Assembly: GCF_014697415.1 (NCBI RefSeq)
Contig: NZ_JACJRT010000009.1
Span: 1-64,000, forward strand
DNA: 64,000 bases
Reading direction: 5' to 3'
Source of the DNA: Cyanobium sp. FACHB-13342
Lineage (GTDB): Bacteria > Cyanobacteriota > Cyanobacteriia > PCC-6307 > Cyanobiaceae
Below are positions 44,415-52,689 of this stretch, piece after piece. Every line of letters begins with the position of its first letter. The first letter of the stretch is position 1. The notes beneath the pieces were generated by a model that worked only from the letters and a program-made list of their open reading frames with translations, searched no databases and was not told the DNA's origin. Made by a program: the position numbers and the translations under genes.

Positions 44415-46295
44415 ATGGCGATCCGCCAGGACGACAACCGCCCCAACCGCCGCTTCGGAATCATCAACCTGGTGTTGATCGGCTTCGGTGTGCTGCTGCT
44501 GTTCAGCAACTTCCTGCCCAACCCGGCCGCCCAGGTGCCGCGGGTGCCCTATTCGCTGTTCATCGACCAGGTGAACAGCAGCAACGTCAAGCGCGCCTAC
44601 ATCACCTCCGACCAGATCCGCTACGAGCTCAAGGAGCCCGAGGCGGAGGGTGCCCCCACCGTGCTCTCCACCACGCCGATCTTCGACATGGATCTGCCCC
44701 AGCGGCTGGAGCAGCACGGGGTGGAGTTCGCCGCTGCGCCGCCGCAGAAGCCCAGCTTCATCACCACGGCCCTGAGCTGGGTGGTGCCGCCACTGATTTT
44801 CATCCTGGTGCTGCAGTTCTTTGCCCGCCGCCAGATGGGCGGTGGGGCCCAGGGCGCCCTGAGCTTCACCAAGAGCAAGGCCAAGGTGTATGTGCCCGAT
44901 GAGGAATCCCGGGTCACCTTCGCCGACGTGGCCGGTGTGGATGAGGCCAAGGCCGAACTGGCAGAAATCGTCGACTTCCTCAAAAAGCCTGAGCGCTATG
45001 CGGCCATCGGCGCCCGCATTCCCAAGGGCGTGCTGCTGGTGGGCCCTCCCGGCACCGGCAAAACCCTGCTCTCCAAGGCCGTGGCGGGCGAGGCGGAGGT
45101 GCCCTTCTTCATCATCTCCGGCTCGGAGTTCGTGGAGCTGTTCGTCGGCGCCGGCGCCGCCCGGGTGCGCGATCTGTTTGAAGAGGCCAAGAAAAAGGCT
45201 CCCTGCATCATCTTCATCGACGAACTCGACGCCATCGGCAAGAGCCGCTCCGGCTCCATGGGCGTGGTGGGGGGCAACGACGAGCGGGAGCAGACCCTCA
45301 ACCAACTGCTCACGGAGATGGACGGCTTCACCGGTCAGGACAAACCGGTGATCGTGCTGGCCGCCACCAACCAGCCCGAAACCCTGGATGCGGCGCTGCT
45401 GCGGCCCGGTCGCTTCGACCGCCAGGTGCTGGTGGACCGCCCCGACCTTTCGGGCCGCAAGCTGATCCTGGAGATCTACGCCAAGAAGGTGAAGCTCTCC
45501 CCCAGCGTCGACGTCGACAAGATCGCCCAGGCCACCAGTGGCTTCGCCGGGGCGGATCTGGCCAACCTGGTGAATGAAGCGGCCCTGCTGGCCGCCCGCG
45601 CCTACCGCACCGAGGTGGAACAGGCCGACCTCAACGAGGCCATTGAACGCGTGGTGGCGGGCCTGGAGAAAAAGAGCCGGGTGCTCCAGCCCGACGAGAA
45701 GAGGGTGGTGGCCTATCACGAGGTGGGCCACGCGATCGTGGGGCACCTGATGCCCGGCGGCAGCAAGGTGGCCAAGATCTCGATCGTGCCCCGCGGCATG
45801 AGTGCCCTGGGCTACACCCTGCAGCTGCCCACCGAAGAGCGCTTCCTCAACTCCAAGGAAGACCTCGAAGGTCAGATCGCCACCCTGCTGGGTGGGCGCA
45901 GCGCCGAGGAGATCGTGTTCGGCGAAGTCACCACCGGTGCCGCCAACGACCTGCAACGGGCCACCGATATTGCCGAGCAGATGGTGGGCACCTTCGGCAT
46001 GAGTGAAACCCTCGGCCCCCTGGCCTACGACAAGCAGGGCGGCAGCCGGTTCCTCGGCGGCGGCAACAACCCCCGCCGCTCCGTCAGCGACGCCACGGCC
46101 CAGGCCATCGACAAGGAGGTGCGCACCCTGGTCGACAACGCCCACGACAAGGCGCTGGCCATCCTGCGCCACAACCGTGAGCTGCTGGAGAGCATCTCCC
46201 AGCAGATCCTCGAGAAGGAGGTAATCGAAGGAGACAACCTCAAGGAGCTGCTGGCCAGCAGTGTGATGCCCGAGCAGGTTCAGGTGGCGGCCTGA
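44415..46295 (+). CDS. ftsH: ATP-dependent zinc metalloprotease FtsH
   Basis: FtsH is a membrane AAA+ protease; cyanobacterial forms degrade damaged D1 in photosystem II repair and other membrane proteins. The 626-residue protein has two N-terminal membrane helices ([34 protein letters not shown]), the AAA domain with Walker A GPPGTGKT near residue 210, Walker [12 protein letters not shown] and the second region of homology, and the HEVGH zinc site near 435. Cyanobacteria have four ftsH genes; which one this is cannot be settled by eye. Confidence 0.95.
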   Translation: MAIRQDDNRPNRRFGIINLVLIGFGVLLLFSNFLPNPAAQVPRVPYSLFIDQVNSSNVKRAYITSDQIRYELKEPEAEGAPTVLSTTPIFDMDLPQRLEQHGVEFAAAPPQKPSFITTALSWVVPPLIFILVLQFFARRQMGGGAQGALSFTKSKAKVYVPDEESRVTFADVAGVDEAKAELAEIVDFLKKPERYAAIGARIPKGVLLVGPPGTGKTLLSKAVAGEAEVPFFIISGSEFVELFVGAGAARVRDLFEEAKKKAPCIIFIDELDAIGKSRSGSMGVVGGNDEREQTLNQLLTEMDGFTGQDKPVIVLAATNQPETLDAALLRPGRFDRQVLVDRPDLSGRKLILEIYAKKVKLSPSVDVDKIAQATSGFAGADLANLVNEAALLAARAYRTEVEQADLNEAIERVVAGLEKKSRVLQPDEKRVVAYHEVGHAIVGHLMPGGSKVAKISIVPRGMSALGYTLQLPTEERFLNSKEDLEGQIATLLGGRSAEEIVFGEVTTGAANDLQRATDIAEQMVGTFGMSETLGPLAYDKQGGSRFLGGGNNPRRSVSDATAQAIDKEVRTLVDNAHDKALAILRHNRELLESISQQILEKEVIEGDNLKELLASSVMPEQVQVAA

Positions 46296-46349
46296 ACCCT
46301 TGACGCCGGGGCCCCCGATCACGGATAAGGGTTCTTTAGAGCTGCAGCG

Positions 46350-47300
46350 ATGGCTGCCATCAACGGATACCCGGCCCTGGCAGAGCTCCACGGCCGGGAT
46401 CTCCTCTCCTCCGCCGACCTGACTGCCGAGCAGACCCTGGCCCTGCTGCAGCTGGCGGCCGACCTCAAGGCGGGCCGCATCCAGGTGGATCTGGCCGGCA
46501 AAACCCTGGGCCTGATCTTCAGCAAGGCCTCCACCCGCACCCGGGTGAGCTTCACCGTGGCCATGGCGCGCCTGGGCGGTCAGACCCTCGACCTCAACCC
46601 CCAGGTGACCCAGGTGGGACGGGGCGAACCCGTGGCCGACACCGCCCGGGTGCTCAGCCGCTACGTGGATGCCCTGGCCATCCGCACCTTTGCCCAGGAG
46701 GAGCTGGCGGACTACGCCCACTGGGCGTCGATCCCCGTGATCAATGCCCTCACCGACCTGGAGCACCCCTGCCAGACCCTGGCAGACTTTCTCACCCTGC
46801 AGGAGGCCTTCGGCGAGATCGGCGGCCTCACCCTGGCCTACGTGGGTGACGGCAACAACGTGGCCCACTCGCTGATGCTCTGCGGCGCCCTGCTGGGGGT
46901 GCACGTGCGGATCGGCTGTCCGGTGGGCTTCGAGCCCGACGGGGCCGTGCTCGAGCAGTCGCGCACCCTGGCGGCCGCCCACGGCGGCAGCGTGGAGGTG
47001 CTGCATGGGCCGGTGGCAGCCGTGCGCGGAGCCCACGCCCTCTACACCGATGTGTGGGCCTCGATGGGCCAGGAAGAAGAAAAGGCCGAGCGGGAACGGG
47101 CCTTTGCCGGCTGGTGCCTGAATGAGGAGCTATTGGCAGAGGCCGATCCGCGGGCCATCGTGCTGCACTGCCTGCCGGCCTACCGGGGGCTGGAAATCAG
47201 CGCTGGTGCCATGGAAGGCAGCGCCAGCCGCATCTTCGACCAGGCCGAAAACCGCCTCCATGCCCAGCAGGCCCTGCTGGCAGCGCTGCTGGGCCGCTAG
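46350..47300 (+). CDS. argF: Ornithine carbamoyltransferase
   Basis: ArgF makes citrulline from ornithine and carbamoyl phosphate in arginine synthesis. The 316-residue protein has the carbamoyl phosphate motif FSKASTRTRVSF, the region AIRTFAQEELADYAHWASIPVINALTDLEHPCQTLADF, and the ornithine-binding HCLPAYRG (Cys in the active site). ATG at 46350. Full length. lexA follows 71 bases later. Confidence 0.97.
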   Translation: MAAINGYPALAELHGRDLLSSADLTAEQTLALLQLAADLKAGRIQVDLAGKTLGLIFSKASTRTRVSFTVAMARLGGQTLDLNPQVTQVGRGEPVADTARVLSRYVDALAIRTFAQEELADYAHWASIPVINALTDLEHPCQTLADFLTLQEAFGEIGGLTLAYVGDGNNVAHSLMLCGALLGVHVRIGCPVGFEPDGAVLEQSRTLAAAHGGSVEVLHGPVAAVRGAHALYTDVWASMGQEEEKAERERAFAGWCLNEELLAEADPRAIVLHCLPAYRGLEISAGAMEGSASRIFDQAENRLHAQQALLAALLGR

Positions 47301-47359
47301 GGAAGCCCGCCCGCCCCGGGCTGGACAAAGCGCGGGCGACCTGGCAAAACTGGGCCAGT

Positions 47360-47373
47360 GGTTCATCTGTATT
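47360..47373 (+). promoter_or_regulatory. Possible LexA operator overlapping the lexA start
   Basis: GGTTCATCTGTATT resembles the cyanobacterial LexA box as remembered (RGTACNNNDGTWCB), with about two mismatches. It covers the likely TTG start of lexA, so LexA could block its own transcription or translation. A single short match of this quality could be chance. Confidence 0.3.
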
Positions 47374-47989
47374 GCCGGTGCCCGAACAGCAACTGCTCAC
47401 CACGGCCCAACAGGAGCTGTACGACTGGCTGGCCGACTACATCGGCGCCCACCGCCACAGCCCCTCGATCCGCCAAATGATGGAGGCCATGGGCCTGCGC
47501 TCCCCGGCGCCGATCCAGAGCCGGTTGCGCCACCTCCAGCAGAAGGGCTGGATCACCTGGCAGGAAGGTCAGGCCCGCACCCTGCAACTGCTGGGGGGCA
47601 TGGCCGGGGGCATCCCCGTGCTGGGCGCCGTGGCCGCTGGCGGGCTGGTGGAAACCTTCGACGACGTGCAGGAGCACCTCGACCTGGCCCCCGTGCTCGA
47701 CACCCGCGGCCTGTTCGCCCTCACCGTGAATGGGGACTCAATGGTGGATGCCCACATTGCCGATGGCGACGTGGTGCTGCTGGAGCCCGTGCCCGACCCC
47801 AGCCGCCTCAAGCCCGGCACGATCGTGAGTGCGCTGGTGCCCGGCAGCGGCACCACCCTCAAACACTTTCACCGCAAGGGAGCCACGGTGACCCTCGAAG
47901 CCGCGAACCCCGCCTACGCGCCGATCGTGCTTCCCGCCGACCAGGTGACGGTGCAGGGCAAGCTGGTCGCCGTCTGGCGCCAGGTCTGA
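47372..47989 (+). CDS. lexA: LexA repressor
   Basis: LexA represses SOS genes and cleaves itself when RecA is activated. The 205-residue protein has an N-terminal winged helix (LTTAQQELYDWLADYIGAHRHSPSIRQMMEAMGL) and a peptidase S24 domain. The cleavage site is Ala89-Gly90 in GAVAAGGLVE, and the Ser-Lys dyad is Ser123 in NGDSMVDAHI and Lys164 in TLKHFHRKG, so it should be cleavable, unlike the LexA of some other cyanobacteria. The start is TTG at 47372 (or GTG at 47378). Confidence 0.93.
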   Translation: MPVPEQQLLTTAQQELYDWLADYIGAHRHSPSIRQMMEAMGLRSPAPIQSRLRHLQQKGWITWQEGQARTLQLLGGMAGGIPVLGAVAAGGLVETFDDVQEHLDLAPVLDTRGLFALTVNGDSMVDAHIADGDVVLLEPVPDPSRLKPGTIVSALVPGSGTTLKHFHRKGATVTLEAANPAYAPIVLPADQVTVQGKLVAVWRQV

Positions 47990-48077
47990 CCCCTCGGCGT
48001 TGTAAGCTCAAACAGCGCTAGGCAAGGCCCCAGGGCCAAGCGAATCGACCAGCGGTTCGTTGCCAACGCGTCCTATC

Positions 48078-48150
48078 GGGGCCATAGCTCAGCTGGTAGA
48101 GCACCTGCATGGCATGCAGGGGGTCAGCGGTTCGAGTCCGCTTGGCTCCA
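48078..48150 (+). tRNA. tRNA-Ala (anticodon GGC)
   Basis: A 73-nt cloverleaf: acceptor GGGGCCA / TGGCTCC with the G3-U70 wobble pair that identifies alanine tRNA, D-arm AGCTCAGCTGGTAGAGC, anticodon stem CCTGC / GCAGG with loop ATGGCAT (anticodon GGC), T-arm with GGTTCGAGTCC, discriminator A at 48150. The CCA end is not encoded. It reads GCC and GCU codons, which are abundant here. Confidence 0.97.
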
Positions 48151-48206
48151 TATTCATCCATTCCCTGCTCCGCAGGGAGTTGATCTCTTCCGTACTGGCT
48201 CGTTCC

Positions 48207-48503
48207 ATGCCCCCAAGCCGAGAGCAGATCCTTGCAGCCTCGGCCGGTTGGGTGGCCGTTGTTCTGAATGTGGTGCCGGGCCTGGGAGCCGGCTACCTCT
48301 ACCAGCGGCGCTGGAAGGCCTACTGGATCACCTCAGCCCTGGCAACCAGCTGGTTCGTTGCCGGTGCCCTCTTGGGGCAGAACGCAGACGCTGCCGCAGA
48401 AACCCAAAACCAACTGGTGGGGTTGGTCGGCCTGCTGCTCCTGGCCGGCGTAACCGCCACCGAAGCGGGCCTGGCGGTCAAGCGCGTTCGGCCGAGCAGC
48501 TGA
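48207..48503 (+). CDS. Small two-helix membrane protein
   Basis: A 98-residue protein with a short soluble start (PPSREQILAASAGW), a first hydrophobic region (VAVVLNVVPGLGAGYLYQ), a second (YWITSALATSWFVAGALLG) and a third (LVGLVGLLLLAGVTATEAGLAV). The GLGAGYLYQRRWKAYWITS motif resembles the TM2-like or ER-type membrane domains seen in many small cyanobacterial proteins. The ATG at 48207 is downstream of the tRNA; an upstream in-frame reading passes through the tRNA and is not real. Function unknown. Confidence 0.7.
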   Translation: MPPSREQILAASAGWVAVVLNVVPGLGAGYLYQRRWKAYWITSALATSWFVAGALLGQNADAAAETQNQLVGLVGLLLLAGVTATEAGLAVKRVRPSS

Positions 48504-48669
48504 GCGGCTAGGCGATCAGCGCCAGGACCAGAACCAGAGAAATCAGCCGGCGGCAGCGAGCACCCAGGAGACCGCAACAACAGTGCCCTCATGGTGCTGA
48601 CAGGCCTCGACCAGAAGGTAGAACAGGCCAAGGCCAGCGTTCTCTGCGCCCCAACCCCATGGTCTTCAT

Positions 48670-48906
48670 CTGAACAAGTCACCACGCCCCGAAATCAACC
48701 GCCACGACGAGGACGACTGGCCCATCGATCGGGGGCGCCCCTGGCTGCTGCGGCTGCTCGCCCTGGTGGGAGCCCTGTCTTTCGTGATGCTGGGCCTCAA
48801 CAGCCTGTTGCCGGTGCTGCAGGGTCCGGCTCCGCTTCCCAGCCCCAGTTCTCCCTCTCCCCAGCCTGAGCAACGGGATGGAACGGGGGATCCTTCGGTG
48901 AGCTGA
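48670..48906 (+). CDS. Small membrane protein without a canonical start codon
   Basis: The frame from 48670 encodes about 78 residues with strong GC-ending codon bias: NKSPRPEINRHDEDDWPIDR, a membrane helix (PWLLRLLALVGALSFVMLGLNSLLPVL), and a Pro/Ser-rich tail. There is no ATG, GTG or TTG between the upstream stop near 48620 and the conserved-looking start; the best candidate is CTG at 48670 before NKS. Either the start is CTG, or the gene begins at an internal GTG and loses its charged N-terminus. Function unknown. Confidence 0.55.
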   Translation: MNKSPRPEINRHDEDDWPIDRGRPWLLRLLALVGALSFVMLGLNSLLPVLQGPAPLPSPSSPSPQPEQRDGTGDPSVS

Positions 48907-48910
48907 GGCC

Positions 48911-49270
48911 CTAGAAGCGCGACATCGCGACAATCTTGGCCAGCTTCTCGGCATCGAGGCCGGCCAGTTCATCGATCTGGAGCAGGCTCTCCTTCACCAG
49001 GCTGGCGAACACAAACAGGATGCCGTCGAGGCGGAAATCGAAACGTCCTTCGATGGTGTGGCGCTCGATGCTGAGGAAGTCATGCAGTTGCCACACCGAG
49101 TCGGCGGAGCTCAGCTCCTCAGCCCGAGACCGAACCGTGGCCACCAGCTGGTCTACGGCGCGGCTGTAGGCCCGGTCAAACGCCTCCCGAGCCACGGCCT
49201 GTTCTGGTTCGGTCCAGCCTTCGAGCATGGTGTCCATCATCCCTGTGGCCATCTCGGTTGAACCTTCCAT
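48911..49270 (-). CDS. frp: Fluorescence recovery protein
   Basis: FRP binds the activated red form of OCP and speeds its return to the orange state, detaching it from the phycobilisome. The 119-residue helical protein matches Slr1964-type FRP: AREAFDRAYSRAVDQLVATVRSRA, then VWQLHDFLSIERHTIEGRFDFR, with Trp, His and Arg residues at conserved places, then ILFVFASLVKESLLQIDELAGL and KLAKIVAMSRF. ATG at 49270 has AAGGAGAT five bases upstream. It is the last gene of the ocp-crtW-frp run. Confidence 0.93.
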   Translation of the reverse strand: MEGSTEMATGMMDTMLEGWTEPEQAVAREAFDRAYSRAVDQLVATVRSRAEELSSADSVWQLHDFLSIERHTIEGRFDFRLDGILFVFASLVKESLLQIDELAGLDAEKLAKIVAMSRF

Positions 49271-49304
49271 GGCGATCTCCTTGGCAGTGACGCTAGTCGG
49301 GGTG

Positions 49305-50087
49305 TCAGGCCGGCGCGAGGGGAACGGAGCAGCGGCGCTGGCGGGGCAGCTGGAACCAGGCCAAATCGGGACGGTCGTGGTGCTCCCGGTGATAGCCGAA
49401 GTGGTAGCAAGCCAGCAGCGACAGCCAGGGGGGCAGATCAAGGCTTTGGGGCCTGGCCTGGGACTGGGGAGAACGCTGGCTTCGGTGGGGCAAATAGGTG
49501 CCCACCAGGAACAGCTGGAGCGAACTGAGCAGCAATGGCAGGGTGCAGAACAGCAGCACGTTCCAAGCGCCCAGGGGAGTGAACCCGCGGGCGATCAGGG
49601 CCAGCAGCCCCCAGGCGGCCAGCAGGAGGGCCATCTGGCCAACGGTCAGATAACCGGCCATGAACCGGCGGTACCAGCCCCACACCCCCGCACCCACATC
49701 GCCATGGAAATCGGGGTCCTTGCCACTGGCCGTGAAGCGGTGATGGCGCTGGTGGTTGGCCCGACACCGCCCGTAGGGCAGGGCGGCATACAAAGCCAGG
49801 GAAAGGGTTCCCAGGCGGTCATTCCAGCCCCGGGATTCGGGCAGCAACACCCGATGCATGGCGTCGTGGCCGACGATGAACAGGCCGGTCTGCAGCAGGG
49901 TGCGGATCAAAACGGCCCCGATCACCAGAGGGCCCAAGACGGGCCCTGGAAGCTGGCCGAGATCCAGCTGGAGCAGGCCGATCAGGGAGATCAGCCAACC
50001 CAGCAGGATCAGGGCGGTGAGCAGCAGTCCCCGGCGGGTGGTGCTGCGCAAACCGGAGAGTCCAGTCCGATTGGGACTTCTGCTCAA
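49305..50087 (-). CDS. crtW: Beta-carotene ketolase CrtW-type
   Basis: CrtW adds 4-keto groups to beta-carotene; in this context it supplies echinenone or canthaxanthin for OCP. The 260-residue membrane protein has the di-iron histidine motifs HDAMH, NHQRHHRF and YHREHHDRP in the expected order, and four hydrophobic segments. The TTG start overlaps the OCP stop (TTGA), so its translation is coupled to OCP. frp follows 34 bases later. Confidence 0.92.
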   Translation of the reverse strand: MSRSPNRTGLSGLRSTTRRGLLLTALILLGWLISLIGLLQLDLGQLPGPVLGPLVIGAVLIRTLLQTGLFIVGHDAMHRVLLPESRGWNDRLGTLSLALYAALPYGRCRANHQRHHRFTASGKDPDFHGDVGAGVWGWYRRFMAGYLTVGQMALLLAAWGLLALIARGFTPLGAWNVLLFCTLPLLLSSLQLFLVGTYLPHRSQRSPQSQARPQSLDLPPWLSLLACYHFGYHREHHDRPDLAWFQLPRQRRCSVPLAPA

Positions 50088-51037
50088 CGGCCGAACTTGA
50101 GCAGCTCGGCGGGGGAGGCCAGCAGGTCGATGGCCACGAAGTAGATCTTGCCCTCAGGGTTGAGCAGGAAACGCCAGGCCACGTTCATGCCGATGCCGGC
50201 GCCGAACCAGGGGGTTTGCACCTTGCCGGTGACCTTGATCTGGGTGAAATCGCCCTCGGTGGGTTCGGCAAAACCGCGCTCAGGCAGCAGCTTCAGGTTC
50301 TGGCAGTCTTCGCGGAAGAAGCGCAGAACAGCCTCCCGGCCCACGATCGGCTTTTGGAAGGGGGGCTGGAGGGCACCGTCCGGCAGGAACAGCTCGATCA
50401 GGTTGTCGAAGTCGTTGGCGTTGAGCAGGTCCATGTAGCTGTTCACCGTGGGGTTGATCACCCCCTCGATGAACACGCGCTTGCGTTGGTCCTCCGGCGT
50501 GGGAGCGGCGATCGGCTCCATCACCCGCTGGCCTTCGCCCTTGGCGGGGTCGTAGCCCATGTCCACCACGAAGTTGCGCAGCAGGGTGATCTGCTGGCCC
50601 TGGTCCACGCCCTTCACCGAACTGAGCACGGCCGAGGCGTTGGCCGACAGCTGGTAGCCCTCGGGGATCGGCGCCACCAGACCGGCGGCCATCCATTCAC
50701 CGAGCTGATACCAGAAGCCCAGCTTGATGTTCACCGACCAGCAGGAGTAGGTGCGACCGATCTGGGTGTCGGTGCGGTTGGCGAGGTCGCACATCACCTG
50801 GCTCTGCTCGGCGAAGTTCATCGCCTTGATTTGGTTGAGCACGGGCTCGGCAAACTGCATGCGCGCCGCGCCAGGGGCGGCCACCGTGATGGTGTTGCCC
50901 ATCTCGAGGTAGGCGTACCAGATCAGGGCCAGCTGATCCTCGGCATTGAGCAGCTGGAAGCGAGCCGTGATCGCCGGCACCACATCGGCCGAGAGGGTGT
51001 CGGGAAAGATCTGGGTGGCTTTCTCAAGCGTGAACAT
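50084..51037 (-). CDS. ocp: Orange carotenoid protein
   Basis: OCP binds a ketocarotenoid and, in strong blue light, quenches phycobilisome excitation. The 317-residue protein has the all-helical N-terminal domain (1-160) and the NTF2-like C-terminal domain (190-317). Key residues match Synechocystis OCP: Trp40, Tyr43, Trp109 and Arg154 (W41, Y44, W110, R155) and the carotenoid hydrogen-bond pair Tyr201 and Trp288 with the same numbers. Full photoactive OCP is therefore expected, probably of the OCP1 type since frp is adjacent. ATG at 51037; the preceding ~90 bases hold the promoter region shared with the divergent methyltransferase. Confidence 0.97.
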   Translation of the reverse strand: MFTLEKATQIFPDTLSADVVPAITARFQLLNAEDQLALIWYAYLEMGNTITVAAPGAARMQFAEPVLNQIKAMNFAEQSQVMCDLANRTDTQIGRTYSCWSVNIKLGFWYQLGEWMAAGLVAPIPEGYQLSANASAVLSSVKGVDQGQQITLLRNFVVDMGYDPAKGEGQRVMEPIAAPTPEDQRKRVFIEGVINPTVNSYMDLLNANDFDNLIELFLPDGALQPPFQKPIVGREAVLRFFREDCQNLKLLPERGFAEPTEGDFTQIKVTGKVQTPWFGAGIGMNVAWRFLLNPEGKIYFVAIDLLASPAELLKFGR

Positions 51038-51130
51038 GCGCGAATGGCCCCAATTGTTAAGGAGATTTGCAAACTCTAGCCCCTAGCCGCTCCATCTGAT
51101 AATGCGAACCGCAATTACCCCTGCTCCGCC

Positions 51131-51778
51131 ATGGCCGTGACCGTCCTGAGCCCGGCCGAACGCGACAAGCTCGATCGCTCCGACGACAGCCTCTTCTACG
51201 CCGAACCGCGCTTCGTGCACCACCTGGACGCCAGCTTCCGGGCCCGACTGACCCAGCTCTACCGCGAACGCATCCCAGCCTGCGCCGTGGTGCTGGACCT
51301 GATGAGCAGTTGGGTCAGCCACCTGCCCGAAGACATCACCTACCAGGAGGTGATCGGCCATGGCCTCAACGCCGAGGAGCTGGCCGCCAACCCGCGGCTC
51401 GATCGCCACTGGCTGCAGAACCTCAACACCACCCAGCAGCTCCCCCTGGCCGATCACAGCGTCGATGCGGTGCTGATCGTGGCCGGCTGGCAGTACCTGC
51501 AACAACCGGAGGCGGTGGCGGCCGAGCTGTGGCGGGTGGTGCGTCCCCGCGGGGAGGTGATCGTGGCCTTCAGCAACCGCATGTTTTTCCAGAAGGCGCC
51601 TCAGATCTGGGCCGACGGCAGCGACCGGGACCATCTGGCCTACGTGGCGAAGGTGCTGACGGCCCAGGGCTGGCCCTCGCCCCAGCTGGTGGCCGAAGAA
51701 ACCCCAGCCCCAGGCGTGCTCGGCTGGATCGGCGGCAAGGGCGATCCCTTTTTTGCGGTGATCGCCACCAAAGCCTGA
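51131..51778 (+). CDS. Probable SAM-dependent methyltransferase
   Basis: A 215-residue Rossmann-like protein. The usual motif I glycine-rich loop is replaced by AVVLDLMSSWVSHLPEDITYQEVIGHGLNAEELA; a later DHSVDAVLIVAGWQYLQQPEAVAAELWRVVRPRGEVIVAFSN resembles motifs III-IV of methyltransferase 11-like proteins. The binding loop lacks the GxGxG pattern, so activity is uncertain. It is divergent from ocp with a 93-base gap. Confidence 0.7.
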   Translation: MAVTVLSPAERDKLDRSDDSLFYAEPRFVHHLDASFRARLTQLYRERIPACAVVLDLMSSWVSHLPEDITYQEVIGHGLNAEELAANPRLDRHWLQNLNTTQQLPLADHSVDAVLIVAGWQYLQQPEAVAAELWRVVRPRGEVIVAFSNRMFFQKAPQIWADGSDRDHLAYVAKVLTAQGWPSPQLVAEETPAPGVLGWIGGKGDPFFAVIATKA

Positions 51779-51800
51779 CGCCTCCGGTCCATCCCCACAA

Positions 51801-51834
51801 AAAAGCCCGGGCGGGGGCATCCGTCCAGGCTTTT
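51801..51834. terminator. Bidirectional terminator between the methyltransferase and hli genes
   Basis: A 14-bp imperfect stem (51801-51814 with 51821-51834, one mismatch and one G-T pair) has AAAA on one side and TTTT on the other. It lies between two convergent genes and could stop transcription from both. Confidence 0.75.
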
Positions 51835-51879
51835 CGTGCTTTTGAGGAGCTTGGTTCAGGGCGTTAGCCCGGGGGCAGA

Positions 51880-52023
51880 TCAGCCCAGACCCAGCTGGCC
51901 CAGGATGCCCTGGCCGGTGAGCAGCTCAGTGCCCAGGCCGATCACGAAGCCCAGCATGGCCAGGCGACCATTCCAGGTTTCTGCAAAGGCCACAAAACCA
52001 AAACGGGTGGTGGATTCAGCCAT
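51880..52023 (-). CDS. hli: High-light-inducible protein (HLIP/Scp)
   Basis: The 47-residue product is a single-helix chlorophyll-binding HLIP: ESTTRFGFVAFAETWNGRLA followed by MLGFVIGLGTELLTGQG. The chlorophyll-binding ETWNGRLAMLGF motif (ExxNxRxAMxGF) is complete. HLIPs associate with photosystem II assembly complexes under high light. The ATG at 52023 lies just downstream of an inverted repeat. No strong ribosome site is seen. Confidence 0.96.
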   Translation of the reverse strand: MAESTTRFGFVAFAETWNGRLAMLGFVIGLGTELLTGQGILGQLGLG

Positions 52024-52035
52024 GGATGTTCGGGA

Positions 52036-52061
52036 GTTACGAAACTTGAACTGATCGTAAC
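52036..52061. promoter_or_regulatory. Inverted repeat upstream of hli
   Basis: GTTACGA (52036-52042) and TCGTAAC (52055-52061) are perfect inverted copies separated by 12 bases, starting 13 bases upstream of the hli start codon. The layout is typical of an operator for a dimeric regulator or an RNA hairpin in the leader. No known high-light motif fits it. Confidence 0.5.
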
Positions 52062-52434
52062 AGATCGTGAAGGGAGGTGGCTCGGTGATGAGCGCTGCTG
52101 CAGGCCAGCCTGGGATTGATCACCACTGCTGAGCAGTGATCTTTTCCCCAATCGGTTGGCCTTCTCCCCAGTTTCGGGGTTGCTTTTCCACAGGAGCAGG
52201 ATCCGGAAAGGGCCGCGTCCACCCCACCTCTGGGCTGGAGATGGGGAAAAAGGACCCGCCCCTTGACGGCTCAGGCGGGCCCACTTCCGAGCCCGAGCCA
52301 GGCGGCAGAAAAGGCTGAGAATGCCGTTGGGCCGGTCGATGAGCCCATGGGTCTTGCCGGACTCAAGCGCTGGAGCCCCCTTTGACGCCGGGGGGCTGAC
52401 CATGGCCTGATGGGGGCCCCAGGCCGTTGCCTCC
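52062..52434. other. Long intergenic region, no gene seen
   Basis: This 373-base stretch between divergent hli and DUF2811 genes is lower in G+C than most of the window and contains no good reading frame in either direction. It holds a small hairpin (CACTGC-TGA-GCAGTG, 52124-52138) followed by ATCTTTT. It likely carries the promoters of both genes; a small RNA is possible but not shown. Confidence 0.5.
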
Positions 52435-52686
52435 ATGCTGCAGATCCCGGACCACGCCCCCAACTCCGTTTCGGTCGAAAACCAATTTCCGGAAGACCTG
52501 TACGACGCGATGCGGGAGTTTGTCCGGCTCCATCCCCAATGGGATCAATACCGTTTGATGCAGGCCGCCCTGGCCGGTTTTCTGTTTCAACACGGCTGCC
52601 AGGACCGCGCCGTGGCCCGTCACTATCTCGATGGTCTCTTCCGCCGCCAGGATCCGAGCGGCAAACTCACGGAGCCCCAGCGCTGA
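52435..52686 (+). CDS. DUF2811 family protein
   Basis: An 83-residue protein with VSVENQFPEDLYDAMREFVRLHPQWDQYRLMQAALAGFLFQHGCQDRAVARHYLDGLF (shown in part), the conserved DUF2811 pattern in cyanobacteria. It may bind nucleic acid or a partner as a small helical protein; function is unknown. Start ATG 52435. crcB begins three bases after its stop. Confidence 0.85.
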   Translation: MLQIPDHAPNSVSVENQFPEDLYDAMREFVRLHPQWDQYRLMQAALAGFLFQHGCQDRAVARHYLDGLFRRQDPSGKLTEPQR

Positions 52687-52689
52687 ACC

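Noticed and set aside
44172-47036. A 954-codon open frame on the minus strand across ftsH and argF
   Set aside because: Same reason: it lies opposite two conserved genes and has the Gly/His/Gln-rich composition of antisense frames in GC-rich DNA.
48060-48206. A longer start for the small membrane protein that reads through the tRNA gene
   Set aside because: The first 49 codons overlap tRNA-Ala in full; the ATG at 48207 begins the plausible protein.
52124-52144. Small hairpin as an intrinsic terminator of hli or of a small RNA
   Set aside because: The stem is only six base pairs with a weak T run and lies upstream of hli rather than after a gene; kept only as a note in the intergenic entry.
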